13,792 nucleotides of DNA from positions 1-13,792 of the forward strand of contig JBLNDO010000091.1 of the NCBI GenBank assembly GCA_050261675.1, read 5' to 3'. The notes beneath the pieces are model-generated. The model searched no databases, was not told the DNA's origin, and was given only the letters and a program-made list of their open reading frames with translations. The stretch is from DASUBN01 sp050261675. Lineage in GTDB: Bacteria > Pseudomonadota > Gammaproteobacteria > Natronospirales > REEB76. Shown piece after piece: positions 6,049 through 12,890 of the stretch (positions within the stretch are counted from its first letter, which is position 1; every line of letters starts with the position of its first letter). The position numbers were made by a program, and so were the translations under genes.

Positions 6049-7974
6049 ATGCCCGCCATCACCCTGCCCGACGGTTCCAAACGCGAATTCCCCAACCCGG
6101 TGACGGTCGCCGAGGTGGCCGCCAGCATCGGCCCCGGCCTCGCCAAGGCGGCGCTCGCCGGCAAGGTGGACGGGAAAGTCGTCGATACCTCCTTCACGAT
6201 CGACCACGACGCGCCCTTGAGCATCATCACCGACCGGGACGCGGAAGGCCTGGAGGTGATCCGCCATTCCACGGCGCACCTGCTGGCCCAGGCGGTGAAA
6301 CAGTTGTTCCCGGAAGCCCAGGTCACCATCGGCCCGGTCATCGAGGACGGCTTCTATTACGACTTCTCCTTCAAGCGCCCCTTCACCACCGAGGACCTGA
6401 CGGCCATCGAGAAGCGCATGGAAGAGCTGGCCGGCCAGGACCAGAAGGTGACGCGCTCGGTGATGCCGCGGGACGAGGCGGTGAAGTTCTTCCGCGACAT
6501 GGGCGAGAAATACAAGGCGGAGATCATCGCCAGCATCCCGACCAACGAGGCCATCTCCCTGTACCGGCAGGGGGACTTCATCGATCTCTGCCGCGGCCCC
6601 CACGTGCCCAGCACCGGCAAGCTCAAGGCCTTCAAGCTGATGAAGGTGGCCGGCGCCTACTGGCGCGGCGACTCCAAGAACGAGATGCTGCAGCGCATCT
6701 ACGGCACCGCCTGGACCGACAAGAAGGCCCTGCAGGCCTACCTGACACGTTTGGAGGAAGCGGAGAAGCGCGACCATCGCCGTATCGGACGCGAGCTGGA
6801 TCTTTTCCACACCCAGGAAGAGGCACCGGGCATGGTGTTCTGGCATCCCAGAGGCTGGGCCCTCTGGCAGCAGGTGGAGCAGTACATGCGCCGGGTGTAT
6901 GCGGAAAGCGGCTACCACGAGGTGCGCGGGCCCCAGATCATGGACAAGAGCATCTGGGAGAAGACCGGCCACTGGCAGAACTTCCGCGAGAACATGTTCA
7001 TCACCCACTCGGAAGAGCGGGACTTCGCCATCAAACCCATGAATTGCCCGGGCCACATCCTCATCTACAAGCACGGGCTCAAGAGCTACCGGGACCTGCC
7101 GCTGCGCTTCGGCGAATTCGGCGCCTGCCACCGCAACGAGCCCTCGGGCGCGCTGCACGGCCTCATGCGGGTGCGCGGTTTCGTGCAGGACGACGGCCAC
7201 ATCTTCTGCACCGAGGACCAGATCCAGCCGGAATGCGCCGCGTTCACCCGGGTTCTGCAGAAGGTCTACAAGGATTTCGGCTTCACCGACATCATCTACA
7301 AGGTGGCGACAAGGCCCGCCAAGCGGGTGGGCGAGGACGCCCTCTGGGACAAGGCCGAGAAGGCCCTGATGGACACCCTCAACGCCGACCGCTGCGAATT
7401 CGCCGTCTCGCCGGGGGAGGGGGCCTTCTACGGCCCCAAGATCGAGTACTCCCTCAAGGACGCCATCGGCCGGGTCTGGCAATGCGGCACCATGCAGGTG
7501 GACTTCAACATGCCGGGCCGCCTCGGGGCTGAATACGTAGGGGAGGACGGCGCCAAGCACGTGCCGGTGATGCTGCACCGGGCCATTGTGGGTTCCCTGG
7601 AGCGCTTCGTGGGCATCCTGGTGGAGCACCACACGGGCCGCTTCCCGGCCTGGCTCGCTCCAGTGCAGGCGGTGGTGCTGACCATCACGGACCGCCAGGC
7701 GGACTACGCCCGGAAAGTGCTCGAAACCCTGAAATCCCATGGAAATCATGGATTTCGGGTCGAATCCGACTTGAGGAACGAGAAGATAGGCTTTAAAATA
7801 CGCGAACATACGCTCCAGCGCGTCCCCTACCTCCTGGTGGTGGGCGACAAGGAGATGGAAACCGGTTCCGTGGCGGTGCGTACCCGCGAAGGCCAGGACC
7901 TGGGCAGCCTCATAGTCGAGGACTTCGCCCGGCGTCTTGAAGCCGAGGTGGCGAGCCGCGGAGTGTCAGCCTGA
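6049..7974 (+). CDS. thrS: Threonyl-tRNA synthetase
   Basis: Class II synthetase that charges tRNA-Thr with threonine and hydrolyses mischarged Ser-tRNA-Thr. Length is 641 residues, against 642 in E. coli. Domains in order: TGS (about 1-61); the editing domain with the HxxxH pair His73/His77 in IRHSTAHLLA and the Cys181/His185 pair in DLCRGPH; the catalytic core with zinc ligands Cys333 (MNCPGH), His384 (DDGHIF) and His510 (VMLHRAI); class II motif 2 around FRFGE-type LRFGEFGACHRNEPSGALHG; motif 3 near the last ligand; and the C-terminal anticodon-binding domain (about 535-641). ATG 6049 has AAGGA 8 bases upstream. All active-site and editing residues expected for the family are present. Expression is probably coupled to tRNA-Val and to the leader fold before it. 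Its stop codon lies inside the hairpin that precedes infC. Confidence 0.98.
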   Translation: MPAITLPDGSKREFPNPVTVAEVAASIGPGLAKAALAGKVDGKVVDTSFTIDHDAPLSIITDRDAEGLEVIRHSTAHLLAQAVKQLFPEAQVTIGPVIEDGFYYDFSFKRPFTTEDLTAIEKRMEELAGQDQKVTRSVMPRDEAVKFFRDMGEKYKAEIIASIPTNEAISLYRQGDFIDLCRGPHVPSTGKLKAFKLMKVAGAYWRGDSKNEMLQRIYGTAWTDKKALQAYLTRLEEAEKRDHRRIGRELDLFHTQEEAPGMVFWHPRGWALWQQVEQYMRRVYAESGYHEVRGPQIMDKSIWEKTGHWQNFRENMFITHSEERDFAIKPMNCPGHILIYKHGLKSYRDLPLRFGEFGACHRNEPSGALHGLMRVRGFVQDDGHIFCTEDQIQPECAAFTRVLQKVYKDFGFTDIIYKVATRPAKRVGEDALWDKAEKALMDTLNADRCEFAVSPGEGAFYGPKIEYSLKDAIGRVWQCGTMQVDFNMPGRLGAEYVGEDGAKHVPVMLHRAIVGSLERFVGILVEHHTGRFPAWLAPVQAVVLTITDRQADYARKVLETLKSHGNHGFRVESDLRNEKIGFKIREHTLQRVPYLLVVGDKEMETGSVAVRTREGQDLGSLIVEDFARRLEAEVASRGVSA

Positions 7975-8025
7975 ACCCAAGTCCCCTACGGTATGTATTG
8001 AAGGGGCGGGTTCAGGTTTATTTTT
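7968..8025 (+). promoter_or_regulatory. Intrinsic-terminator-like hairpin between thrS and infC, possible attenuator
   Basis: AGCCTGAACCC (7968-7978) pairs with GGGTTCAGGTT (8008-8018) as an 11-bp lower stem (one G-U). CCCCT (7983-7987) pairs with AGGGG (8002-8006) above it. TTTATTTTT (8017-8025) follows, overlapping the last two bases of the stem, and then directly the infC Shine-Dalgarno GGAGG (8026-8030). It has the full form of a Rho-independent terminator, yet infC has no room for a promoter after it. The lower stem contains the thrS TGA, so ribosomes finishing thrS would disrupt it. This fits attenuation or coupling by translation; the role is inferred. Confidence 0.55.
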
Positions 8026-8037
8026 GGAGGATCACGC

Positions 8038-8559
8038 ATCAGCTCTGAGAAGCGCGCCCGGCGAAACGGGGAGATCACGTCGTCCAAGGTCCGGGTCATC
8101 GGCCCGGACAACCAGCAGATCGGAATCATGTTCACCCGCGAGGCCATCCAGTACGCCCAGGACAACGGGCTGGATCTCGTGGAGGTGTCGCCCACGGCGG
8201 ACCCGCCGGTGTGCCGCGTGATGGACTTCGGCAAGTATCTCTTCGAGGTCAACAAGAAGCAGCAGAGCGCGCGCAAGAAGCAGAAGCAGATCCAGGTCAA
8301 GGAAGTGAAGTTCCGTCCGACCACGGACGAGGGCGACTACCAGATCAAGCTGCGCAATCTGGTGCGCTTCCTGACCGAGGGCGACAAGGCCAAGGTGACC
8401 CTGAGGTTCCGCGGCCGCGAGTTGCTGCACCAGGAAATCGGCGCCGAAATCCTGGAGCGCATCAAGAAGGATTTGGACGAGGTGGGCGCGGTGGAGCAGT
8501 TCCCCCGCCTCGAGGGCAAGCAGATGGTGATGATCATCGGCCCGAAGCGGAAGTCCTGA
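8038..8559 (+). CDS. infC: Translation initiation factor IF-3, ATC start codon
   Basis: IF-3 binds the 30S subunit, keeps it apart from 50S and rejects wrong start codons. The 173-residue protein shows the N-terminal domain (RNGEITSSKVRVIGPDNQQIG, then the TREAIQYAQDNGLDLVEVSPTADPPVCRVMDFGKY block), the lysine-rich linker helix KKQQSARKKQKQIQVKEVKF, and the C-terminal domain (TTDEGDYQIKLRNLVRFL to VEQFPRLEGKQMVMIIGPK). The start is read as ATC at 8038: it is in frame, gives the right N-terminus (fMet-SSEKRARRNGEI), and lies 7 bases after a perfect GGAGG. There is no in-frame ATG, GTG or TTG at that place; the first ATG, 8128, would cut 30 conserved residues. Non-AUG starts (ATT/ATC) are the known rule for infC and let IF-3 repress its own synthesis by discriminating against the codon. 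Confidence 0.97.
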   Translation: MSSEKRARRNGEITSSKVRVIGPDNQQIGIMFTREAIQYAQDNGLDLVEVSPTADPPVCRVMDFGKYLFEVNKKQQSARKKQKQIQVKEVKFRPTTDEGDYQIKLRNLVRFLTEGDKAKVTLRFRGRELLHQEIGAEILERIKKDLDEVGAVEQFPRLEGKQMVMIIGPKRKS

Positions 8560-8599
8560 CGAGTTTCAGCGCCAAGACGGTTCAGTTCATGCAACAAAA

Positions 8600-8658
8600 G
8601 TGAGGCGTATGCCTCACCCCTGGCGAACACCTCAACGCCGCTTTTGAGCGGGGCCAGG
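8600..8658 (+). promoter_or_regulatory. Folded rpmI leader, candidate L20 operator
   Basis: The 127-nt gap between infC and rpmI contains GTGAGGC-GTAT-GCCTCAC (8600-8617). Next to it CCTGGC (8619-8624) pairs with GCCAGG (8653-8658), enclosing the hairpin CCGCT-TTTG-AGCGG (8638-8651). An alternative, CTCAA (8631-8635) with TTGAG (8644-8648), excludes the inner hairpin. In E. coli L20 represses rpmI-rplT by binding structured RNA in this same gap. I have not matched the bound L20 motif here, so the role is inferred from place and fold. Confidence 0.45.
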
Positions 8659-8686
8659 CCGAGATAAACGCAACAGGAGTACAGTC

Positions 8687-8884
8687 ATGCCCAAGTTGAA
8701 GACCAATCGCGCCGCCGCGAAGCGCTTCCGCGCCACCGCCAGCGGCAAGTACAAGCGTGGCCAATCGTTCAAGCGCCACATCCTTACCAAGAAAAGCAGC
8801 AAGCGCAAGCGCCAGCTCCGCGGCGCCACGCTCGTGGTCCCGCAGGATCACGGTCGCGTGAAGCAGATGCTGCCCTGGTCGTAA
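8687..8884 (+). CDS. rpmI: 50S ribosomal protein L35
   Basis: A 65-residue basic protein of the large ribosomal subunit. It begins MPKLKTNRAAAKRF and has the family signature KRGQSFKRHILTKKSSKRKRQLRG, ending VKQMLPWS. Length is normal. AGGAG (8675-8679) lies 7 bases before ATG 8687. It sits between infC and rplT, as in nearly all bacteria. Its TAA stop is fused to the rplT Shine-Dalgarno, so the two are likely translated in a coupled way. The N-terminal half looks like gammaproteobacterial L35, while the C-terminal stretch ATLVVPQDHGRVKQ is less typical. Confidence 0.97.
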   Translation: MPKLKTNRAAAKRFRATASGKYKRGQSFKRHILTKKSSKRKRQLRGATLVVPQDHGRVKQMLPWS

Positions 8885-8898
8885 GGAGGGAATGAACC

Positions 8899-9255
8899 AT
8901 GGCACGCGTCAAACGTTCCGTCACCAGCCGCGCGAAGCACAAGAAAGTCCTCAAGCGCACCAAGGGCCACTACAACGCCCGCCGCAAGAACATCAAGACC
9001 GCCAAGCAGTCGATGATGAAGGCGGGGCAGTATGCCTATCGCGACCGCCGCGACAAGAAGCGCGACATGCGCGGTCTGTGGATCGCCCGCATCAACGCCG
9101 CGGCGCGTCTCTCGGGCCTGTCCTACAGCCGCTTCATGAGCGGGCTGAAGCGCGCGAACATCGAGCTGGACCGCAAGGTGCTGGCCGACATCGCCGTGTT
9201 CGACAAGCCCGGCTTCGCCGTGCTGGTCGAGCAGGCGAAGGCGAGCCTGGCCTGA
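8899..9255 (+). CDS. rplT: 50S ribosomal protein L20
   Basis: A 118-residue early-assembly protein of the large subunit and, in E. coli, the repressor of its own operon. Seen: MARVKRSVTSRAKHKKVLKRTKGHY, then KAGQYAYRDRRDKKRDMRGLWIARINAAAR, LSYSRFMSGLKRANIELDRKVLADIAV. A near-perfect Shine-Dalgarno AAGGAGG (8883-8889) overlaps the rpmI stop and lies 9 bases before ATG 8899. An ATG at 8892 opens another frame and is not the start. The segment NARRKNIKTAKQSMM is more divergent than usual for L20 of gamma- or betaproteobacteria, which is one reason to suspect a less-sampled lineage. A small hairpin GTAACC/GGTTAC (9263-9279) and then a strong terminator follow, closing the operon. Confidence 0.97.
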   Translation: MARVKRSVTSRAKHKKVLKRTKGHYNARRKNIKTAKQSMMKAGQYAYRDRRDKKRDMRGLWIARINAAARLSGLSYSRFMSGLKRANIELDRKVLADIAVFDKPGFAVLVEQAKASLA

Positions 9256-9292
9256 ACCTGAAGTAACCCGCGCGGTTACCGATGCAAACGAG

Positions 9293-9323
9293 GGGAAGGC
9301 TTAACGGCCTTCCCTTTTTTTTT
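9293..9323 (+). terminator. Strong Rho-independent terminator of the thrS-rplT operon
   Basis: GGGAAGGC (9293-9300), loop TTAACG, GCCTTCCC (9307-9314), then nine T (9315-9323). This is the clearest terminator in the window. Transcription of pheST must therefore start downstream of it or rely on read-through. The last three T are also the outermost bases of the palindromic element that follows. Confidence 0.93.
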
Positions 9324-9468
9324 GGGTGCCTCTAAAAATGAATCCTTTAGCCCCTGGCGGCGTTGCGGCCGGTCTCGCAATCCTCACGTACTATCGTGTA
9401 CGCTCCGGTTGCTCGGCCGTCCGCGCCTTGCCAGTGTCTAAAATCTTGCATTTTTAGAGGCACCCAAA
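9321..9468. repeat. 148-bp near-perfect palindromic element (MITE-like) in the pheS leader
   Basis: The ends are a perfect 20-bp inverted repeat, TTTGGGTGCCTCTAAAAATG (9321-9340) and its complement (9449-9468). Further pairs nest towards the same centre (9394-9395): TTTAG/CTAAA (9346-9350, 9438-9442), CTGGC/GCCAG (9354-9358, 9430-9434), CGGCCG twice (9366-9371, 9414-9419), GCAA/TTGC (9377-9380, 9409-9412) and CGTAC/GTACG (9387-9391, 9398-9402). The whole element would fold as one long hairpin. No protein is encoded. The form suits a non-autonomous transposable element or REP-type repeat. It ends 13 bases before the pheS ATG. I see no clear target duplication; flanks are T-rich left and A-rich right. 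Confidence 0.75.
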
Positions 9469-9481
9469 CAAAAGACGAATT

Positions 9482-10507
9482 ATGGGTGAAGATCTTAAAA
9501 AGCTCCTGGCCGAGGCCGAACAGCGCATCGCCGCCTGTGCCACGCTCGTGGCCCTGGACGAGGCGCGGGTGCACTACCTGGGCAAGAAGGGCGTGCTCAC
9601 CGAGGAACTGAAGGCCCTAGGCAAGCTCCCGGCCGCCGACAGGCCGGCCGCGGGGCAGCGAATCAACGAAGCCAAGCAGATCCTGTCCGCGGCTCTGGAC
9701 GCGCGCCGCGCGGAACTGGAGCAGGCGGACCTTTCGGCGAGACTCGCCCAGGAAGCCGTGGATGTGAGCCTGCCGGGCCGCGGACAGGAGGCGGGCGGGC
9801 TGCACCCCTCGACGCGCATCCTGGAGCGCATTCAGACCCTGTTTGAGCGCCAGGGCTTCCGCATCGAGACCGGCCCCGAGATCGAGGACGAGTTCCACAA
9901 CTTCGACGCGCTCAACTTCAAGCCCGACCATCCGGCTCGCGCGGAGATGGACACTTTTTACCTCAAGGACCGTCCCTTCCTGCTGCGCACCCATACCTCG
10001 CCCGTGCAAGTGCGCGCCATGCTGGCCCACGGTGCGCCCATCCGTGCGATCGCCATGGGCCGCACGTTCCGCCACGACTACGACATGACCCACACCCCCA
10101 TGTTCCACCAAGTGGAGGGGCTCCTGGTGGACCGGGGCGTGAGCATGGCGCACTTGAGGGGCACGCTCACGGACTTCATGCAGCGCTTCTTCGAGCAGGA
10201 CGATCTCAAGCTGCGCTTCCGCCCCTCGTATTTCCCGTTCGTGGAGCCGGGCGCGGAGGTGGACATCAGCTGCGTGTTCTGCCACGGCGCGGGCTGCCGG
10301 GTCTGCAAGCAGACCGGTTGGCTCGAAGTGCTGGGCTGCGGGATGGTCCATCCCAACGTGCTCAAGGCCTGCAAGATCGACCCCGAGCGCTACAGCGGCT
10401 GGGCCTTCGGCATCGGCGTGGAGCGCCTGGGCATGCTGCGCTACGGCATCGACGACATCCGCATGAACTACGACAACGACCTGCGCTTCCTGAGCCAGTT
10501 CCGCTGA
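9482..10507 (+). CDS. pheS: Phenylalanyl-tRNA synthetase alpha subunit
   Basis: The catalytic subunit of the alpha2-beta2 class IIc synthetase that charges tRNA-Phe. The 341 residues show an N-terminal coiled coil (about 1-90, VALDEARVHYLGKKGVLTEELK), HPSTRILERIQTLFERQGF, EDEFHNFDALNFKPDHPAR, class II motif 2 in GRTFRHDYDMTHTPMFHQVEGL, a Cys cluster in DISCVFCHGAGCRVCK that many PheS proteins share, GWLEVLGCGMVHPNVL, and motif 3 in FGIGVERLGMLRYGIDDIR. ATG 9482 gives the normal N-terminus and length. No convincing Shine-Dalgarno precedes it: the 5' flank is the palindromic element followed by an A-rich 13 nt. Whatever leader or attenuator (pheM-like peptide) this operon once had is not visible; no short ORF rich in Phe codons occurs there. 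Confidence 0.97.
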   Translation: MGEDLKKLLAEAEQRIAACATLVALDEARVHYLGKKGVLTEELKALGKLPAADRPAAGQRINEAKQILSAALDARRAELEQADLSARLAQEAVDVSLPGRGQEAGGLHPSTRILERIQTLFERQGFRIETGPEIEDEFHNFDALNFKPDHPARAEMDTFYLKDRPFLLRTHTSPVQVRAMLAHGAPIRAIAMGRTFRHDYDMTHTPMFHQVEGLLVDRGVSMAHLRGTLTDFMQRFFEQDDLKLRFRPSYFPFVEPGAEVDISCVFCHGAGCRVCKQTGWLEVLGCGMVHPNVLKACKIDPERYSGWAFGIGVERLGMLRYGIDDIRMNYDNDLRFLSQFR

Positions 10508-10514
10508 GGCCGGC

Positions 10515-12887
10515 ATGAAGATCAGCGTCAATTGGCTCAAGGAATTCATCAGGCTGCCTGCGGACGGCGCCGCCATCGCCCTGCGCCTCGGTTCGGCGGG
10601 CATCGAAGTGGCGGGCGTGGAGCCGGCCATCCCGCCTTTCCAGAAAGTGGTGGTGGCGAAGGTGGAGAGCCTCGCGCCCCATCCCTCCGCCGACAAGCTC
10701 AAGGTCTGCCAGGTGGACGCCGGCGGCCGGAAGCTGCAGGTGGTTTGCGGCGCGCCGAACGTGAAAGCGGGCATGAAGGCACCCCTGATGCTTGCCGGCG
10801 GCAGGTTGCCGGACGGCGAGGAGATCAAGGCCGCCAAGCTGCGCGGCGTCGACTCCAACGGCATGCTGTGTTCGGCCCGGGAACTGGGTCTTTCCGACGA
10901 GGCATCGGGATTATTCGTATTGCCGGACGATGCGCCCGTGGGAACCGACCTCCGGGAATACCTCGGCGGTGACGATGAGCTGATCGAAATCGAAATCACC
11001 CCCAATCGCGGGGACTGCCTGAGCGTATTGGGCGTGGCGCGCGAGTTGTCGGCCTTGTTCACCAAGCCCCTGGAAAAGGCCGCCGCGGTCCATGCGAAGT
11101 CGAGCCTCCCGGACGTCTTTCCGGTGGAAGTGAAAGAAGCGGAAGCCTGCCCGGTCTACGGCGGGCGCGTGGTGAAAGGCATCCGCACCGACGCCGTCAC
11201 GCCCCTGTGGATGCGCGAACGGCTGCGCCGTGCGGGCCTGCGCCCGGTCCATCCCGTGGTGGACGTGACCCAGTACGTGATGCTGGAACTCGGCCAGCCG
11301 ATGCATGCGTACGACCTCAAACGGCTCCACAAGGGCATCGTGGTGCACCAGGCCAAGGCCGGCGAGCACGTGAAGCTCCTGAACGGCGAGGACCGCAAGC
11401 TGGAGGCCGGCGTGCTGGTGATTGCCGATCATGGCCGTCTGCAGGGCCTGGCCGGCATCATGGGGGGCGGCGAGTCCAACGTGCAGGCCGGCACCACCGA
11501 CGTGTTTCTGGAAGCGGCCCATTTCACGCCCGCGGCGATCAGCGGCTGGCCGCGGCGTTTGGGATTGCTCACCGACGCCGCCTACCGCTTCGAGCGAGGG
11601 GTGGACCCCGCCGGCCCGGTGCGGGCCCTGGAGCGGGCCACTCAGCTGATCCTGCAGATTTGCGGGGGCGAGGCGGGTCCCGTGAACGTCACGGAATCCT
11701 CGCCGGAAACCCTCAAGCCCATACGCCTGCGCCGCGAGCGTCTTTCGATGCTCTTGGGCATGCCCGTGCCGGACGCGGAGGCGGGCGCCATCCTGACCCG
11801 GCTGGGTTTCACGGTGACGTCCGCGAAGGACGGCTGGAGCGCCGTGGCGCCCACCCATCGGTTCGATATCGAGATCGAGGAAGACCTCATCGAAGAGGTG
11901 GGGCGCGTCTACGGTTACGACCACATCCCGCCGGTCCATTACCCCTCGGCCCACGGCATGGACCGGCTTCCGGAGGCCCGGGTGGACCTGCGCCGGCTGA
12001 GGCATGTCCTGGTGGAGCGGGGCTACCAGGAAGTCATCACCTACAGCTTCGTGGAAGCCGGCCTGCAGAACCGTCTGTACGGCACCCCCGGGTCGGCGCT
12101 CACCCTCGCCAATCCCATCACGGCCGAGATGACCGAAATGCGCCAGGGGCTCTGGCCTGGGCTCCTCGGTGTGCTGCGGCACAACCTGAATCGCCAGCAG
12201 GCGCGGGTACGGATATTTGAGACTGGATTGAGGTTTAATGTCCAACATAATGAAATAAAACAAGAAAATGTGATTGCCGGCTTGGTCTCCGGCTCCCAGT
12301 TCCCGCTCCAGTGGGGCGAGCCGGACCGCCCGGCGGACTTTGCCGATCTCAAGGGGGATATCGAGGCCCTGGCCGCTCCCACAGGCGCTTTTGGACGCCT
12401 CCAGGTGCAGGCTGGGGTCCATCCCGCGCTGCACCCGGGCCAATCGGCCCGATTGAGCCTGGATGGCAAGGAATTGGGCTGGCTGGGGGCCCTCCACCCC
12501 GGGGTCGCTAAGGCGCTGGATCTGGCCCAGGGGGCCCTGTTGTTTGAAATACGCCTGGATCCCCTGATGGCAGGCAAAATCCCGGCATTTCAGCCCATCT
12601 CCCGTTTTCCGGCCGTGCGCCGGGATTTGGCGGTGGTGGTGGCGGAGAACGTGTCCGCCGCCGAGCTTCTGGACCGGGCGCGGCAGGCGGCCGGGGGGCT
12701 GCTCCAGGAGGCCCGGATATTCGATATTTACCGCGGTCCGGGGATAGATTCTGGTCGAAAAAGTGTCGCTTTAGGCTTGATTTTACAAGACTCTTCGCGC
12801 ACTCTTACTGACGAAGACGCCGATGCGGCCATGGCCAGGGTTTCCGACCGCCTCCGGCAGGAACTGGGTGCAACAATAAGAGATTAG
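10515..12887 (+). CDS. pheT: Phenylalanyl-tRNA synthetase beta subunit
   Basis: The beta subunit of PheRS: tRNA binding, editing of Tyr-tRNA-Phe and assembly with PheS. Its 790 residues start MKISVNWLKEFI. The order is an OB-fold tRNA-binding domain (about 39-148, VAKVESLAPHPSADKLKVCQVD), the B3/B4 editing domain (about 210-380, with GLRPVHPVVDVTQYVMLELGQPMHAYD and AGIMGG), B5 (about 400-470, LRRERLSMLLGM to EEDLIEEVGRVYGYD), a catalytic-like core, and a C-terminal ferredoxin-fold anticodon-binding domain (about 696-790, FPAVRRDLAVVV to LTDEDADAAM). The start lies 7 bases after the pheS stop, with TGAGG overlapping that stop, so translation is coupled. Two AT-rich patches inside it (about 12210-12275 and 12715-12810) stand out from the GC-rich codon use. 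Confidence 0.97.
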   Translation: MKISVNWLKEFIRLPADGAAIALRLGSAGIEVAGVEPAIPPFQKVVVAKVESLAPHPSADKLKVCQVDAGGRKLQVVCGAPNVKAGMKAPLMLAGGRLPDGEEIKAAKLRGVDSNGMLCSARELGLSDEASGLFVLPDDAPVGTDLREYLGGDDELIEIEITPNRGDCLSVLGVARELSALFTKPLEKAAAVHAKSSLPDVFPVEVKEAEACPVYGGRVVKGIRTDAVTPLWMRERLRRAGLRPVHPVVDVTQYVMLELGQPMHAYDLKRLHKGIVVHQAKAGEHVKLLNGEDRKLEAGVLVIADHGRLQGLAGIMGGGESNVQAGTTDVFLEAAHFTPAAISGWPRRLGLLTDAAYRFERGVDPAGPVRALERATQLILQICGGEAGPVNVTESSPETLKPIRLRRERLSMLLGMPVPDAEAGAILTRLGFTVTSAKDGWSAVAPTHRFDIEIEEDLIEEVGRVYGYDHIPPVHYPSAHGMDRLPEARVDLRRLRHVLVERGYQEVITYSFVEAGLQNRLYGTPGSALTLANPITAEMTEMRQGLWPGLLGVLRHNLNRQQARVRIFETGLRFNVQHNEIKQENVIAGLVSGSQFPLQWGEPDRPADFADLKGDIEALAAPTGAFGRLQVQAGVHPALHPGQSARLSLDGKELGWLGALHPGVAKALDLAQGALLFEIRLDPLMAGKIPAFQPISRFPAVRRDLAVVVAENVSAAELLDRARQAAGGLLQEARIFDIYRGPGIDSGRKSVALGLILQDSSRTLTDEDADAAMARVSDRLRQELGATIRD

Positions 12888-12890
12888 CCT

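Noticed and set aside
5587..7809. 740-codon open frame on the minus strand opposite tRNA-Val and thrS
   Set aside because: It crosses a tRNA gene and the whole of thrS and has the same antisense composition.
9363..9611. Short plus-strand frame starting inside the palindromic element and running into pheS
   Set aside because: It overlaps pheS in another frame, starts in non-coding repeat DNA and has no ribosome binding site.
10911..12497. 528-codon open frame on the minus strand opposite pheT
   Set aside because: pheT is conserved over its whole length; the antisense frame shows no recognisable domain.
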